Assembly (NCBI GenBank): GCA_026225235.1
Contig: JAMFSK010000072.1
Location: 1-56,973, forward strand
Direction of reading: 5' to 3'
Source of the DNA: Burkholderiales bacterium
Lineage (GTDB): Bacteria; Pseudomonadota; Gammaproteobacteria; Burkholderiales; Burkholderiaceae
Length of the DNA: 56,973 nt
How positions within the stretch are numbered: position 1 is the stretch's first letter; the number at the start of each line of letters is the position of its first letter. Made by a program: the position numbers and the translations under genes. Shown piece after piece: positions 8,235 to 17,328 of the stretch. The notes below the pieces were generated by a model. It was given only the letters and a program-made list of their open reading frames with translations, was not told where the DNA came from and searched no databases.

Positions 8235-9710
8235 ATGATTTCTGATGAAAACGCGGCCATCGCCGCGGCAGAAGGGACGCGGCGGCTCGACTCCGCCGCG
8301 TTGCGTGAATTTGTCGACCGCCGCTGGGACGACGAGATTGTCCATGCGCTGACGGATTACATCGCGATCCCCGCAAAAAGCCCCATGTTCGATGCTGACT
8401 GGGCGCGGCACGGCTATATCGATCGTGTCGTCACCGAAGCTGCGAAATGGGCCGAGGTCCAGCGCGTGCAGGGGCTCAAGCTCGAAGTTATCCGGCTCGC
8501 CGGGCGCACGCCAGTCATTTTCTTTGAAGCCCCCGCGACGCGCTCCGGCAGCACCGAGACGATCGTGCTCTATGGCCACCTCGACAAGCAGCCCGAGTTC
8601 GACGGCTGGCGCAACGACCTCGGGCCGTGGACGCCCAAGTATCTCGATGGGAAGTTGTATGGCCGGGGCGGCGCCGATGATGGTTATGCGATTTACTCGA
8701 GTCTGACTGCGCTTGCCGCACTCGATGCGCAAGGTGTCGAGCGGCCGCGCTGTGTGGGCCTGATCGAAACGTGCGAAGAGTCGGGCAGTCCCGACCTGCT
8801 GCCGTATATCGACGTGCTGCGTGAGCGTCTTGGCGACGTCAGCCTCGTGGTGTGCCTCGATTCGGGCGCGGGCAACTACGATCAATTGTGGCTTACGACA
8901 TCGCTGCGCGGTGTGGTTGCCGGCAGTCTCGAGGTCGAGGTTCTCGACGAAGGGATTCACTCGGGCAATAGCGGTATCGTGCCGTCGAGTTTCCGCATCA
9001 TGCGTCGTATCTTCGAGCGTCTCGAAGATAGTGCGACGGGCAATTTGCTGCCGCCCAACTTCCATTGCCCCATTCCTTCAAAGCGTCTCAGCGAAGCCGA
9101 AGCCACGGCGAAGATCCTGGGTGAAGAGGTCTGGAAGAAAATGCCGTGGTCTTGTGGCTTGGATGGCGGCTCGGTGTTGCCGACCACCACCGATCCGACC
9201 GAGGCGTTGCTGAATTCGACCTGGCGCCCGGCTTTGTCGGTGACGGGCGCCGCTGGCCTGCCCTCGCTGGAGAACGCGGGCAATGTGCTACGCCCCCGGA
9301 CGGCGTTCAAGCTGTCGTTGCGCCTGCCGCCGCTCGTTGACGCACTCAAGGCGATGGAGGAGCTCAAGACCTTGCTCGAGTTCGATCCGCCCTATAACGC
9401 GAAAGTGACGTTCTCGGCCGAGGCCGCAGCGGCGACGGGCTGGAGTGCACCCGATGTCGCACCGTGGCTCGCGGGTGCGCTCGACGATGCATCGCGCCGG
9501 CACTTCGGGGCCGACTGTGCATACATGGGGCAGGGCGGCACAATCCCGCTGATGAATGTGCTCAAGGAAGGCTTTCCGAAGTCTCAGTTCATGGTGTGCG
9601 GCGTGCTCGGACCCAAGTCGAATGCACACGGGCCGAATGAATTCCTGCACGTGCCGTATGCGAAGAAACTGACGGCTACGGTGGCAGAGGTCATCGCAGC
9701 GGCTCCTTAA
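8235..9710 (+). CDS. M20 family metallopeptidase
   Basis: A 491-residue di-zinc peptidase of the M20 (carnosinase/ArgE/DapE) superfamily. Metal and catalytic residues are all present: His115 with Asp117 in YGHLDKQPE, bridging Asp148 in GRGGADDG, Glu181-Glu182 in CEESGS, Asp209 in CLDSGAG and the late His in NAHGPNEF. DEGIHSGNSG belongs to the lid/dimerisation domain. The length and the HLDKQPE motif point to the cytosolic dipeptidase-like branch. The start ATG 8235 has AGGAGAAACCC upstream. The likely role is cleavage of dipeptides or acylated amino acids; the exact substrate is not predictable. Confidence 0.92.
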   Translation: MISDENAAIAAAEGTRRLDSAALREFVDRRWDDEIVHALTDYIAIPAKSPMFDADWARHGYIDRVVTEAAKWAEVQRVQGLKLEVIRLAGRTPVIFFEAPATRSGSTETIVLYGHLDKQPEFDGWRNDLGPWTPKYLDGKLYGRGGADDGYAIYSSLTALAALDAQGVERPRCVGLIETCEESGSPDLLPYIDVLRERLGDVSLVVCLDSGAGNYDQLWLTTSLRGVVAGSLEVEVLDEGIHSGNSGIVPSSFRIMRRIFERLEDSATGNLLPPNFHCPIPSKRLSEAEATAKILGEEVWKKMPWSCGLDGGSVLPTTTDPTEALLNSTWRPALSVTGAAGLPSLENAGNVLRPRTAFKLSLRLPPLVDALKAMEELKTLLEFDPPYNAKVTFSAEAAAATGWSAPDVAPWLAGALDDASRRHFGADCAYMGQGGTIPLMNVLKEGFPKSQFMVCGVLGPKSNAHGPNEFLHVPYAKKLTATVAEVIAAAP

Positions 9711-9846
9711 TGGGCGAGCCGGCGTCATGATCCGAAATCACGCCGACCCGGCTTCCCGGGCCGGGCGTCTAGCGTTGCAGGTATAGTGCAAGGCGCAAAC
9801 AACAGGCGCTCGCGTCACGGGCGCTGAATTCTGGAGGAAGACATTG

Positions 9847-10488
9847 ATGTTGACGAAGCACATGGCAGCCGTGATCGGCTGCGCGACGGGGCTGTGCCTC
9901 GCAGGCGCCACGCTCGCTGCAAACGCGGCAGATCTGGCGACAGCTCAAACGCCGACGTTCCTGGTCGGCGATTCGTGGACGTATTCGCTGAGCGACCCGC
10001 GCACACCGAGCCGGTCTTTCTCATTCGTTCAGACCGTTCATGCGGTCAATCCTGGCACGATCGAGGTGACGGTCAGCAATAACGGCGGCACGATGCCCGC
10101 CTCGATGGACCAGAACGGCAACCTGACCAGCATCGGCACCAAGCAATATCTGCCGAGCGACAGCAAGCTCAAGTTCCCGATCGCGGTGGGCGGCACCTGG
10201 AGCGGCACCTTCACGACCAAGACCGGCAACGGCGATGCGACTACGCTGATCAGCGCGAAAGTAGTCGGCGTCGAGTCAGTGCAGACACCGGCTGGCACTT
10301 TCGATGCCTTTCGGATCGAGGAAAGCGGCAACGTGTCGGCGCCGAGCGGCAAGTTTCAGTTCACGGAAACCGACTGGTATGCGCCGGACGCCAAGCGCAT
10401 CATCAAGTTCGTGTTCAACGGCACCGGTGGCGACGGCGGTACGTTCGGCACGCAGGCCGTACTTGAGCAAATGGATTTGAAGAAGTAA
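9847..10488 (+). CDS. exported protein of unknown function
   Basis: A 213-residue protein with a clear signal peptide (residues 1-27, ending in LAANAADL). I start it at ATG 9847, six bases after GGAGGAAG; TTG 9844 is in frame just before. The mature part is beta-rich and Gly/Thr/Ser-rich. It holds a segment of the pattern FPIAVGGTWSG, then SVQTPAGTFDAFRIEESG and TETDWYAPDAKRIIKFVF, which is the layout of periplasmic DUF3108-like/LolA-like beta-sheet proteins in which a conserved TPAGTF-AFRI motif recurs. I cannot assign a function. A strong hairpin follows 30 bases after the stop, so it is probably transcribed alone. Confidence 0.85.
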   Translation: MLTKHMAAVIGCATGLCLAGATLAANAADLATAQTPTFLVGDSWTYSLSDPRTPSRSFSFVQTVHAVNPGTIEVTVSNNGGTMPASMDQNGNLTSIGTKQYLPSDSKLKFPIAVGGTWSGTFTTKTGNGDATTLISAKVVGVESVQTPAGTFDAFRIEESGNVSAPSGKFQFTETDWYAPDAKRIIKFVFNGTGGDGGTFGTQAVLEQMDLKK

Positions 10489-10518
10489 GGCACGCCCGGT
10501 TACTCGGGCGACCAGTAA

Positions 10519-10557
10519 AAACGGCACACGCTGCGGGATGCGCAGCGTGTGCCGTTT
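10519..10557. terminator. perfect 17-bp-stem hairpin between convergent genes
   Basis: Bases 10519-10535 are exactly complementary to 10541-10557 with a 5-base loop (GGATG). The stem is flanked by AAA on the left and TTT on the right, so it can act as an intrinsic terminator on both strands. It serves the exported-protein gene on the left and the convergent small gene on the right. Confidence 0.8.
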
Positions 10558-10654
10558 GTTCGTTTACGTCGTCGCTGGCCTTATCGTCCTGGCGGGCGTA
10601 GCGCCGGGACAAGCCGCCGTGCCGCGTCGGGAGATATCACGCGGCTCGTGCCGT

Positions 10655-10861
10655 TCAGCCCGGTGCGGCTGCCGAGGCGGGCGCGGAGGCCGGTGCCTTC
10701 TTGGGTTTCTTCGCGCGCTTTTTGTGCGCGAGCGGCGCTACGCCGTATGAACTCTGGGCCGCGGAGGCCTGGGCGTCGGGCTGGGTGGCGGACGCCGCGG
10801 CAAACGCGGATACAGAAGCCATGCAGCTTGCGGCAACCAGGATGTTGAGCCAACGCTTCAT
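10655..10861 (-). CDS. small exported Lys/Ala-rich protein of unknown function
   Basis: A 68-residue minus-strand protein. It starts at ATG 10861 with GGAGATTCAGCA directly upstream; a longer reading to 10987 lacks such a site. Residues 1-21 are a signal peptide (MKRWLNILVAASCMASVSAFA). The mature peptide has an Ala/Ser/Gln-rich segment, then LAHKKRAKKPKK, a strongly basic patch, and an Ala/Pro/Ser tail. Short basic exported proteins of this make-up are frequent in Burkholderia genomes and have no known role. The basic patch suggests binding to an anionic partner such as lipopolysaccharide, peptidoglycan or nucleic acid; this is only an inference from charge. Confidence 0.65.
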   Translation of the reverse strand: MKRWLNILVAASCMASVSAFAAASATQPDAQASAAQSSYGVAPLAHKKRAKKPKKAPASAPASAAAPG

Positions 10862-11261
10862 TGCTGAATCTCCGGACAGTAGGAATTGGAGGGTGGGAAG
10901 AGAACGGTCCATTCGCGCGTGGCCCCACGACGCCGTGCAGGCATTCCGTGCAGGCCTCCACCGATGTGTCTCAGTATCACGAGACAATAAGTTTTTTGCA
11001 TCGCGTCAAAGCGCTTGTCCGATTCACCACACAACCGGCTTACAACCGCGGCGCGGGCCGGAGTGCGCGATTGGCAGGAGCGGCGGGCGATTTCGGCTCC
11101 GGGACCCTGGCTTCATATGTCCGGTGCCAGCCTGCTGATATGTTTGCCGAATATTGTTCGGATACTGCATACCGCAGGGTGGATTGCATGATTGCCTAAG
11201 TGCTTCGACAATACGGGCAGCCTTGGCTTCCCGCCCTCGCGACTTCTCCAAGGAGCACCGC
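10862..11261. other. divergent intergenic region without a gene
   Basis: About 400 bases between the small exported protein (minus) and the enoyl-CoA hydratase (plus). Short readings here (for example 10861-11199) lack ribosome sites and have no family features. The region must carry the two divergent promoters. I see no convincing inverted repeat beyond scattered short ones. Confidence 0.5.
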
Positions 11262-12050
11262 ATGTCGTCCCTCCCCAGCTACGAAAACCTGCTGGTCGAA
11301 ACCCGCGGCCCGGTTGGGCTGATCACCCTGAACCGTCCGAAGGCGCTCAACGCACTCAACGATGCGTTGATCGACGAACTCGTCGCGGCGCTGCAGGCCT
11401 TCGATGCCGACGAGTCGATTGGTTGTATGGTCCTGACGGGCAGCGAGAAGGCATTCGCAGCGGGGGCCGACATCAGCATAATGGCCGGCTATTCATATAT
11501 GGACGCCTTCAAGTCCAACTACGTCACGCGCAACTGGAGTGCGCTGACGGCGATCCGCAAGCCGGTCATCGCCGCGGTCGCGGGTTTTGCACTGGGTGGC
11601 GGCTGTGAGCTCGCGATGATCTGCGACTTCATCATTGCCGCGGACAACGCGCGCTTCGGCCAGCCCGAGGTCAAACTCGGCATCATTCCCGGAGCGGGCG
11701 GGACGCAGCGTCTGCCGCGCGCGGTCTCGAAGGCCAAGGCGATGGACCTCTGCCTGACGGGTCGCATGATGGATGCCGACGAAGCCGAGCGGGCCGGCCT
11801 GGTGTCGCGCGTGGTGCCGCTCGCCACGCTGCTCGACGAGGCGCTCGCTGCCGCTACGACGATTGCCGGGTATTCCCAGCCGATCGTGATGATGATCAAG
11901 GAGTCGGTCAACCGCGCGTACGAGACCCCGCTCGCTGAAGGGCTGATCTTCGAGCGTCGCGTGTTTCATGCGACCTTCGCGACGGAAGACCAGAAAGAAG
12001 GGATGGCCGCGTTTCTCGCAAAGCGTGCGCCGGTGTTCAAGGATCAATAG
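11262..12050 (+). CDS. enoyl-CoA hydratase (crotonase family)
   Basis: A 262-residue crotonase, the normal family length. It hydrates trans-2-enoyl-CoA in fatty acid or amino acid breakdown. The oxyanion-hole motifs are seen: [12 protein letters not shown] and [15 protein letters not shown], followed by [22 protein letters not shown], which carries the catalytic Glu; the first catalytic Glu is in GGGCEL. The start is ATG 11262 with AGGAG at 11251-11255; upstream in-frame starts to 11154 are unsupported. Both catalytic glutamates are present, so it is a true hydratase candidate rather than an isomerase-like paralogue. It stands alone, with no acyl-CoA dehydrogenase beside it. Confidence 0.93.
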   Translation: MSSLPSYENLLVETRGPVGLITLNRPKALNALNDALIDELVAALQAFDADESIGCMVLTGSEKAFAAGADISIMAGYSYMDAFKSNYVTRNWSALTAIRKPVIAAVAGFALGGGCELAMICDFIIAADNARFGQPEVKLGIIPGAGGTQRLPRAVSKAKAMDLCLTGRMMDADEAERAGLVSRVVPLATLLDEALAAATTIAGYSQPIVMMIKESVNRAYETPLAEGLIFERRVFHATFATEDQKEGMAAFLAKRAPVFKDQ

Positions 12051-12193
12051 GTTTGCGGGTTTGTGGGTTTGTGCGTGGGGGGCATCACCGATGCCGACTC
12101 TGGTGATGCGGTTCCGCCTGGCGGAGGCGGTGTGCGGTTTGGTTGCGTTGGACCGTGCAAGTCGAACGAACCTTCTTGTGTGAGAGTGTGCCC

Positions 12194-14950
12194 TTGAGTC
12201 GTCTGCGTTTTGGTCGTGCAAAATCGCGCCGCGTCTGGCCCCGCGTGGTCTGGTCGCTCGCGGGCCTGCTTGTGATTGCCGGTACCGTTGTTGTGGGCGC
12301 GGGCTGGCTTGCCCTGCAGGCGGCATTGCCAACGCTCGATGGTGTGCGACAGGTCGCGGCCTTTGCTTCGGGCGCTCCGGCAGCTTCAGCGACCACAGCG
12401 GCGATCGCGCCGACCTGGACGGGGTTGAGCACGCGCGCCGCGATCGTGCGCGATCAGGCGGGCACGGTGACTGTGCAGGCTGTTACGCGCAACGATGCAG
12501 CTTTTGCGACCGGCTATGCACATGCGCAGGACCGCTTCTTCCAGATGGACCTCATGCGTCGACTGGCAGCTGGTGAGTTGTCCGCTCTGTTTGGTTCGCA
12601 AGCGCTGCGTGTCGATCAGCAAAACCGGCTGCATCGCTTCCGCGCGCTGGCGCGTCAGGCCGTTGCCGCGCTTCCGGCGGGGCAGCGGGGTTTGCTCGAT
12701 GCCTATGCGGACGGTGTCAATGCAGGACTCGCCTCGCTCAGCTCACGGCCTTTCGAGTACTGGGCACTGCGCACGAAACCGGTGGCATGGCGAGCCGAAG
12801 ATTCGATGCTGGCGCTCTATGCCATGTACCTCGACCTGCAGTCGGGCGAGATGCGCCGGATCTTGTCGCGCGGCGTGCTGACTCAGCAGGTCTCGCCCGA
12901 GATAGCCGCGTTCCTGCTGCCACGAACTAGCCACTGGGATGCACCACTAGATCATGATGCATCGGCATCGGCATCGGCATCGGCATCAGCATCGGCATCA
13001 GCATCAGCATCAGCATCAGCATCAGCATCAGCATCAGCATCAGCGCCGAGCGCAGTTGAACCGGCGATTCCCGCCGATCGCCCGGGCTGGCTCGATGCCT
13101 CGACGGATCCCACTCCTGCGCCTGCGGAACTCGCCAACCTCGAGATGCGCACTTCGATCGGCAGCAACAACTTCGTCGTCTCGGGTGCCCGCAGTGCGCG
13201 CGGCGCGGCCATGGTCGCCAACGATATGCATCTGGGCCTCAGCCTGCCCGACATCTGGTATCGGCTGAGCCTGGAAGTCGCCGCGAACGGCGGGCAATCC
13301 GCGCATCGTATTGTCGGCGTGAGTCTGCCGGGTGCGCCCTTGATCGTGGTCGGCAGCAACGGCCAGGTAGCGTGGGGCTTTACCAATAGCTACGGACACT
13401 ACCTCGACCTTGTCGAAGTGCAGGTCGACCCCGCCCATCCAGCGCGATATCGCGCGGCTCCGGCACCCGGTCTGGGGCAGGGGCGTGCGTCTTTCACCGA
13501 GGGTCCGGTACGCCGCTCATTCTCGCGCGGCGATGGAAGCCCCGGTGGCTCGATGACGCAGGCAATGGGCGCCGAACCCTCGACACAAAACGAGGGCACG
13601 ACGTCTGCGCGGCGGACCTCCGCGGAGGACTGGCAATCGGCCGCGCCGTATGAGGAACGCATTGAAGTCAAGGGTGGCGAAACCGTCACGCAGACGGTCT
13701 ATGAAACGCGCTGGGGACCCGAGTGGCGCGTGGCCGGTCATGTGTACGCCGTGCGGTGGGTCGCCTACGATCCTCAGGCGGCCAACCTGACGCTGCGTGA
13801 GATGGAAGACGCGGGCGACCTTGCCGGCGCGATGAGCGTGGCCCAACGCAGTGGCGTACCGACCCAGAACATCGTGATCGCTGACCGTGCGGGCCACATC
13901 GGCTGGACGCTCGCAGGCCCGCTGCCGCGTCGTGCCGCCACGGGCACTTCAGGCCCGAGCAACGACGACCTGCCCGTGGCAGCGAGCGGCTACGTACCGT
14001 GGAGCGGTTATCTCACGCCGGCCGAATACCCGGTACGTGTCGATCCGCCGAACGGCGCGCTCTGGACCGCGAACAACCGTCAACTCGACGGCCCGGACCA
14101 GCAGAAGATCGGCGACGGCGGTTCAGACCTCGGCGCGCGCGCCACACAGATCCGCGACGATCTTGCAGCGCAGGAACGTTTCGAAGAACACGATCTGCTC
14201 GCGATCGAACTCGACGACCGCGCCAAGGCACTCGCATTCTGGCGCACGGTGCTTCTGAACGAGCTCGACCCGATGGCACTCGCCGATCATCCCGAACGAG
14301 CCGAGCTCCGGCAGCTAGTCGAACAATGGAACGCGCGTGCGAGCACCGACGCCGTCGGCTACACGCTCGTGCGCGATTTCCAGTCTGCGATGTACGAAAG
14401 TTGGTTCGGTGCCCTCGACGCGCGCCTTGCGGGCATCGACAGTCGGCTTAGCTATCGCTATGCGTCGTCGCGCTATGAGGCCGTGATGGAAACGCTGGCG
14501 GCTGCCCATGCATGGATACCGGCACGCTTCGGGAACTGGCACGCGTTCGTGCTGGATCGTGCCGATCAGGTCATCGTGCGCGATACCCATGACGAAGCGA
14601 AGCTTAGCGACGCGCGCTGGGGCATCCGTAACCAAGCACTGATCGGGCATCCGTTCGCCCGCATGGTGCCGGCTCCGCTCGCCAAGCTGCTGTCGGCGCC
14701 CTACGATCCGCTGCCGGGCGATATCAATATGCCGCGGGTCCAGGGGCGCACGTTTGGCGCCTCGGAACGCATGGTGGTCGCACCTGGCCACGAGGCCACC
14801 GGCATCCTGGAACTCCCGGGCGGCGCGAGCGGCAATCCCTTGTCGCCATTCTTTCTGGCTGGGCACGAGAACTGGGTGCAAGGGCGGCCTTCGCCGCTTC
14901 TGGCGGGAGCCGAGGCACATCGGCTGATTCTGGAGCCCGCGCAGCGCTAG
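12194..14950 (+). CDS. penicillin acylase family (S45) Ntn-hydrolase with Ala-Ser repeat linker
   Basis: About 918 residues from TTG 12194 (GAGAG seven bases upstream). GTG 12188 and TTG 12143 are other possible starts, so the N-terminus is uncertain. A basic start and a membrane segment (WSLAGLLVIAGTVVVGAGWLAL) indicate export. The alpha-chain region contains DQAGTVTVQAVTRNDAAFATGYAHAQDRFFQMDL-type family sequence. Self-cleavage should occur before Ser324, the first residue of SNNFVVSG, which becomes the catalytic N-terminal nucleophile of the beta chain. Just before it, residues 256-283 are 14 Ala-Ser units in the region normally removed as spacer peptide. Homologues cleave acyl-homoserine lactones or beta-lactam side chains; the substrate here is unknown. 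A low-complexity insert sits near residues 445-480. Confidence 0.9.
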   Translation: MSRLRFGRAKSRRVWPRVVWSLAGLLVIAGTVVVGAGWLALQAALPTLDGVRQVAAFASGAPAASATTAAIAPTWTGLSTRAAIVRDQAGTVTVQAVTRNDAAFATGYAHAQDRFFQMDLMRRLAAGELSALFGSQALRVDQQNRLHRFRALARQAVAALPAGQRGLLDAYADGVNAGLASLSSRPFEYWALRTKPVAWRAEDSMLALYAMYLDLQSGEMRRILSRGVLTQQVSPEIAAFLLPRTSHWDAPLDHDASASASASASASASASASASASASASASAPSAVEPAIPADRPGWLDASTDPTPAPAELANLEMRTSIGSNNFVVSGARSARGAAMVANDMHLGLSLPDIWYRLSLEVAANGGQSAHRIVGVSLPGAPLIVVGSNGQVAWGFTNSYGHYLDLVEVQVDPAHPARYRAAPAPGLGQGRASFTEGPVRRSFSRGDGSPGGSMTQAMGAEPSTQNEGTTSARRTSAEDWQSAAPYEERIEVKGGETVTQTVYETRWGPEWRVAGHVYAVRWVAYDPQAANLTLREMEDAGDLAGAMSVAQRSGVPTQNIVIADRAGHIGWTLAGPLPRRAATGTSGPSNDDLPVAASGYVPWSGYLTPAEYPVRVDPPNGALWTANNRQLDGPDQQKIGDGGSDLGARATQIRDDLAAQERFEEHDLLAIELDDRAKALAFWRTVLLNELDPMALADHPERAELRQLVEQWNARASTDAVGYTLVRDFQSAMYESWFGALDARLAGIDSRLSYRYASSRYEAVMETLAAAHAWIPARFGNWHAFVLDRADQVIVRDTHDEAKLSDARWGIRNQALIGHPFARMVPAPLAKLLSAPYDPLPGDINMPRVQGRTFGASERMVVAPGHEATGILELPGGASGNPLSPFFLAGHENWVQGRPSPLLAGAEAHRLILEPAQR
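12959..13042 (+). repeat. hexanucleotide microsatellite, 14 units, in-frame Ala-Ser repeat
   Basis: Fourteen tandem copies of GCATCG or GCATCA (84 bases), each encoding Ala-Ser, inside the penicillin-acylase gene. The first units are mostly GCATCG and the later ones uniformly GCATCA, as expected from recent expansion of one variant. Unit number changes keep the frame, so length variation would alter only the linker. Confidence 0.95.
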
Positions 14951-14966
14951 CGCAAAGCGGGCGAGC

Positions 14967-16421
14967 TTATCGCCCTTCCGTGATCACCGCAGGCGCGGTA
15001 GGCGACGGCGCTAGCGCAGGGGTGGGCGTGCCGACGACCGGCGCGGCGGCCAGCATCGTGTTGCGTCGCCAGTTGCCGAACTTGTAGTAGAGCGCAACCA
15101 GCGCGACCGCACAGGTGGTTCCCACCGGGAAACTCCACCAGATCGCATCGGCGCCATGGACCGGCAGCAGCCAATGGGCGAGGGGAATGCGCACGCACCA
15201 GAGCGAGAAAGTCAGGGCCAGCAGCGGCGGCACGACCGCACCGGTGGCGCGCACGGTGCCGGCGAGCACGAACATGACGCCGAACAGGGTAAACGAAGCG
15301 AGCACGATGCGATCGATATGCAAGCCGATCGTGATCGCGGTCTCGTCGTTGCCCAGGAAGAAGCTCAGCGCAATCCGGCCGAGCAGGAGAATCACGCAAC
15401 TGGGCAGCGCGGTCATGATGATGCTGTATAGCACGCCATAACGGGTGATGCGGCTGACCCGGTCCCAGCGCATCGCACCGACGTTCTGCGCGACCATCGA
15501 CGAGACCGACGCGCCGATCGCGACCGCCGGCATCTGCACGTAAGTCCACAATTGCGTCACCGCGCCGTAGGCTGCTGTCGTGTCGGTGCCGAAGGTGTTG
15601 ACCATGCCTATCATCGCAATTGCCGCCAGCGAAACGACGAACATCTGCATGCCCATTGGGATGCCCTTGACCACGAGTGCACGCAGCACCGCACGGTTGG
15701 GCATGAGAAAGCCGAGTTCATGCCGACGCAGCGCGAGAAAGTGCTTGCGCCGGTAAACGAACACCAGCAGTGCCGCAATGCCGATGATCTGCGCGGTCAG
15801 CGTGGCGAGTGCCGAGCCGGCCACGCCAAATGCCGGAATCGGCCCGAGGCCGAAGATCAGCAGCGGGTTCAGCCCGACATCGAGCACCACGGTCAGCCCC
15901 ATCAGCAGAAAAGGCGTGCGCGCATCGCCCGCGCCGCGCAGCACCATCGTCGCGAAACCCAGCACATTGATAAACGGCAGCGCGAGGAAAATCACGCGCA
16001 AGTAGGCCACCGCATAGGGCCGTGCGGCGGCCGGGGTGTGCATGGCCGACAAGATGTGGGGTGTGAACCAGAATCCGAGCAATGCGACCAGCAGCGAGAT
16101 GACGAGATAGAAGGTGAGGCCGGTGCCGACGATCCGGCGCGCCTGGGTGACGTCTCTTGCCCCGACCGCCTGGCCGACAAGGATCGTCGCGGCCATGCCG
16201 ATACCGAACACGGTGCCGAGCAGGAAAAACAGGATCAGGTTGACGTTTGCCGCCGCCGACAAGGCGGCGGGTCCGAGAAAGTGGCCGATCCAGACCGCGT
16301 TCACCGAGCCATTGAGCGACTGAAGAATATTGGCGCCGAGCGTGGGCAGCGAGAAGCGCAGCAAGGTGCTGCCAATGGGACCTTCGATCAGGTCGCGGCG
16401 CGTGCGATGGGCGGCGCTCAC
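14967..16421 (-). CDS. MATE family efflux transporter
   Basis: A 484-residue inner-membrane exporter with about 12 hydrophobic segments arranged as two similar halves. Family features are LPTLGANILQSLNGSVNAVWIGHFLG at the first helix, the VGQAVGARD loop after helix 2, and the matching VAQNVGAMRWDR loop in the second half. It would exchange cationic drugs or metabolites for sodium or protons. The start is GTG 16421: the upstream DMT gene stops at 16423, leaving one base between stop and start, which indicates translational coupling. The C-terminal 35 residues are a Pro/Ala/Thr-rich cytoplasmic tail with no family counterpart that I know of. Confidence 0.92.
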   Translation of the reverse strand: MSAAHRTRRDLIEGPIGSTLLRFSLPTLGANILQSLNGSVNAVWIGHFLGPAALSAAANVNLILFFLLGTVFGIGMAATILVGQAVGARDVTQARRIVGTGLTFYLVISLLVALLGFWFTPHILSAMHTPAAARPYAVAYLRVIFLALPFINVLGFATMVLRGAGDARTPFLLMGLTVVLDVGLNPLLIFGLGPIPAFGVAGSALATLTAQIIGIAALLVFVYRRKHFLALRRHELGFLMPNRAVLRALVVKGIPMGMQMFVVSLAAIAMIGMVNTFGTDTTAAYGAVTQLWTYVQMPAVAIGASVSSMVAQNVGAMRWDRVSRITRYGVLYSIIMTALPSCVILLLGRIALSFFLGNDETAITIGLHIDRIVLASFTLFGVMFVLAGTVRATGAVVPPLLALTFSLWCVRIPLAHWLLPVHGADAIWWSFPVGTTCAVALVALYYKFGNWRRNTMLAAAPVVGTPTPALAPSPTAPAVITEGR

Positions 16422-16422
16422 C

Positions 16423-17328
16423 TCAGACGATCCGCAGCATGCCGACGCCGAGCATGACCGCGGCGAGGCCGCTCCATTGCCAGCGGGTCATGCGTTCGCC
16501 ACGCATCAGCCCGACCACGGTCGTGACGACCGCCGACAGCGTGCTGAGCACCGTAACGATCGACAAGGCACCGGTTTGCGCACCTGCGGCGATCGAGGTC
16601 AGGCCGGCCAGACCGAGCAGGCCGGTCGTAAGCGCCAAGCCCCAGGCCCAGCGCGGCACCGGCTTGCGCGACGCATCGTCGCTGCGCCGCGCGAGCGAGG
16701 CGCCCAGCACCATCGTGCCCACCATGTAGCTGATCACGAGCAGGGGCAGCGTCCCGAGCACAGGCAACACAAAGTGCCCTTCGAGCCAGAATCCGACGCC
16801 ATACATCGCAGCCGAGAGCAGGGCCCACCAGACCGCCTGCCGTGCGTGCGCGATCGCGTGCGGGTGCGCATCGTCATCGACCCCCGATGCGATCAGCGGC
16901 ACACCGATCACACAGACGAACAGCCCGAGTAATTGCACCGCACCGAGCACTTCGCCGGTCAGCACCGACAGTACCGTCGTGATCGCGCCATAACACGTCA
17001 TGATCGGCGCGACGACGCCGGCATTGCCGAGGGATAGTGCGCGCGAGAAAGAGAGGCTGCCGAACAGTGTCGTGAGCGCGCCCGCGAGCGCGAGCGCCCA
17101 GACCATCGGGCGTGCGCCGGGCAAGGTGGTCAGACGACCGTCGAACACCGAATAGACGACGAACACACTCAGCACGAGCAGGCCGAGCAATTGATAGAAG
17201 AACACCGCGCGTCGCACGCCGATGGTGCGGGCGACGGTACCCGACAGCGCGTCGGCGATGCCATAGAAGGCAGCGGAAGCGAGACCGAATACCACTGCAG
17301 CGGACGTCGTGGAAGACAAAAACGGCAT
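16423..17328 (-). CDS. EamA/DMT family transporter
   Basis: A 301-residue membrane protein with ten predicted helices in two EamA repeats (about residues 10-145 and 165-298). Examples are LGLLVLSVFVVYSVF, SLSLGNAGVVAPIMTCYGAITTVLS and, in the second half, TGALSIVTVLSTLSAVVTTVVGL, which is the usual conserved pre-terminal helix. Such proteins export or import small metabolites such as amino acids or nucleosides. The start ATG 17328 has no strong ribosome site in view. It is directly followed by the MATE gene with a single-base gap, so the pair is one operon. Confidence 0.88.
   Translation of the reverse strand: MPFLSSTTSAAVVFGLASAAFYGIADALSGTVARTIGVRRAVFFYQLLGLLVLSVFVVYSVFDGRLTTLPGARPMVWALALAGALTTLFGSLSFSRALSLGNAGVVAPIMTCYGAITTVLSVLTGEVLGAVQLLGLFVCVIGVPLIASGVDDDAHPHAIAHARQAVWWALLSAAMYGVGFWLEGHFVLPVLGTLPLLVISYMVGTMVLGASLARRSDDASRKPVPRWAWGLALTTGLLGLAGLTSIAAGAQTGALSIVTVLSTLSAVVTTVVGLMRGERMTRWQWSGLAAVMLGVGMLRIV

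Noticed and set aside
12959..13042. Tandem repeat as a CRISPR array or origin iterons
   Set aside because: Units are six bases with no spacers and lie in frame within a coding region, so it is a coding microsatellite.
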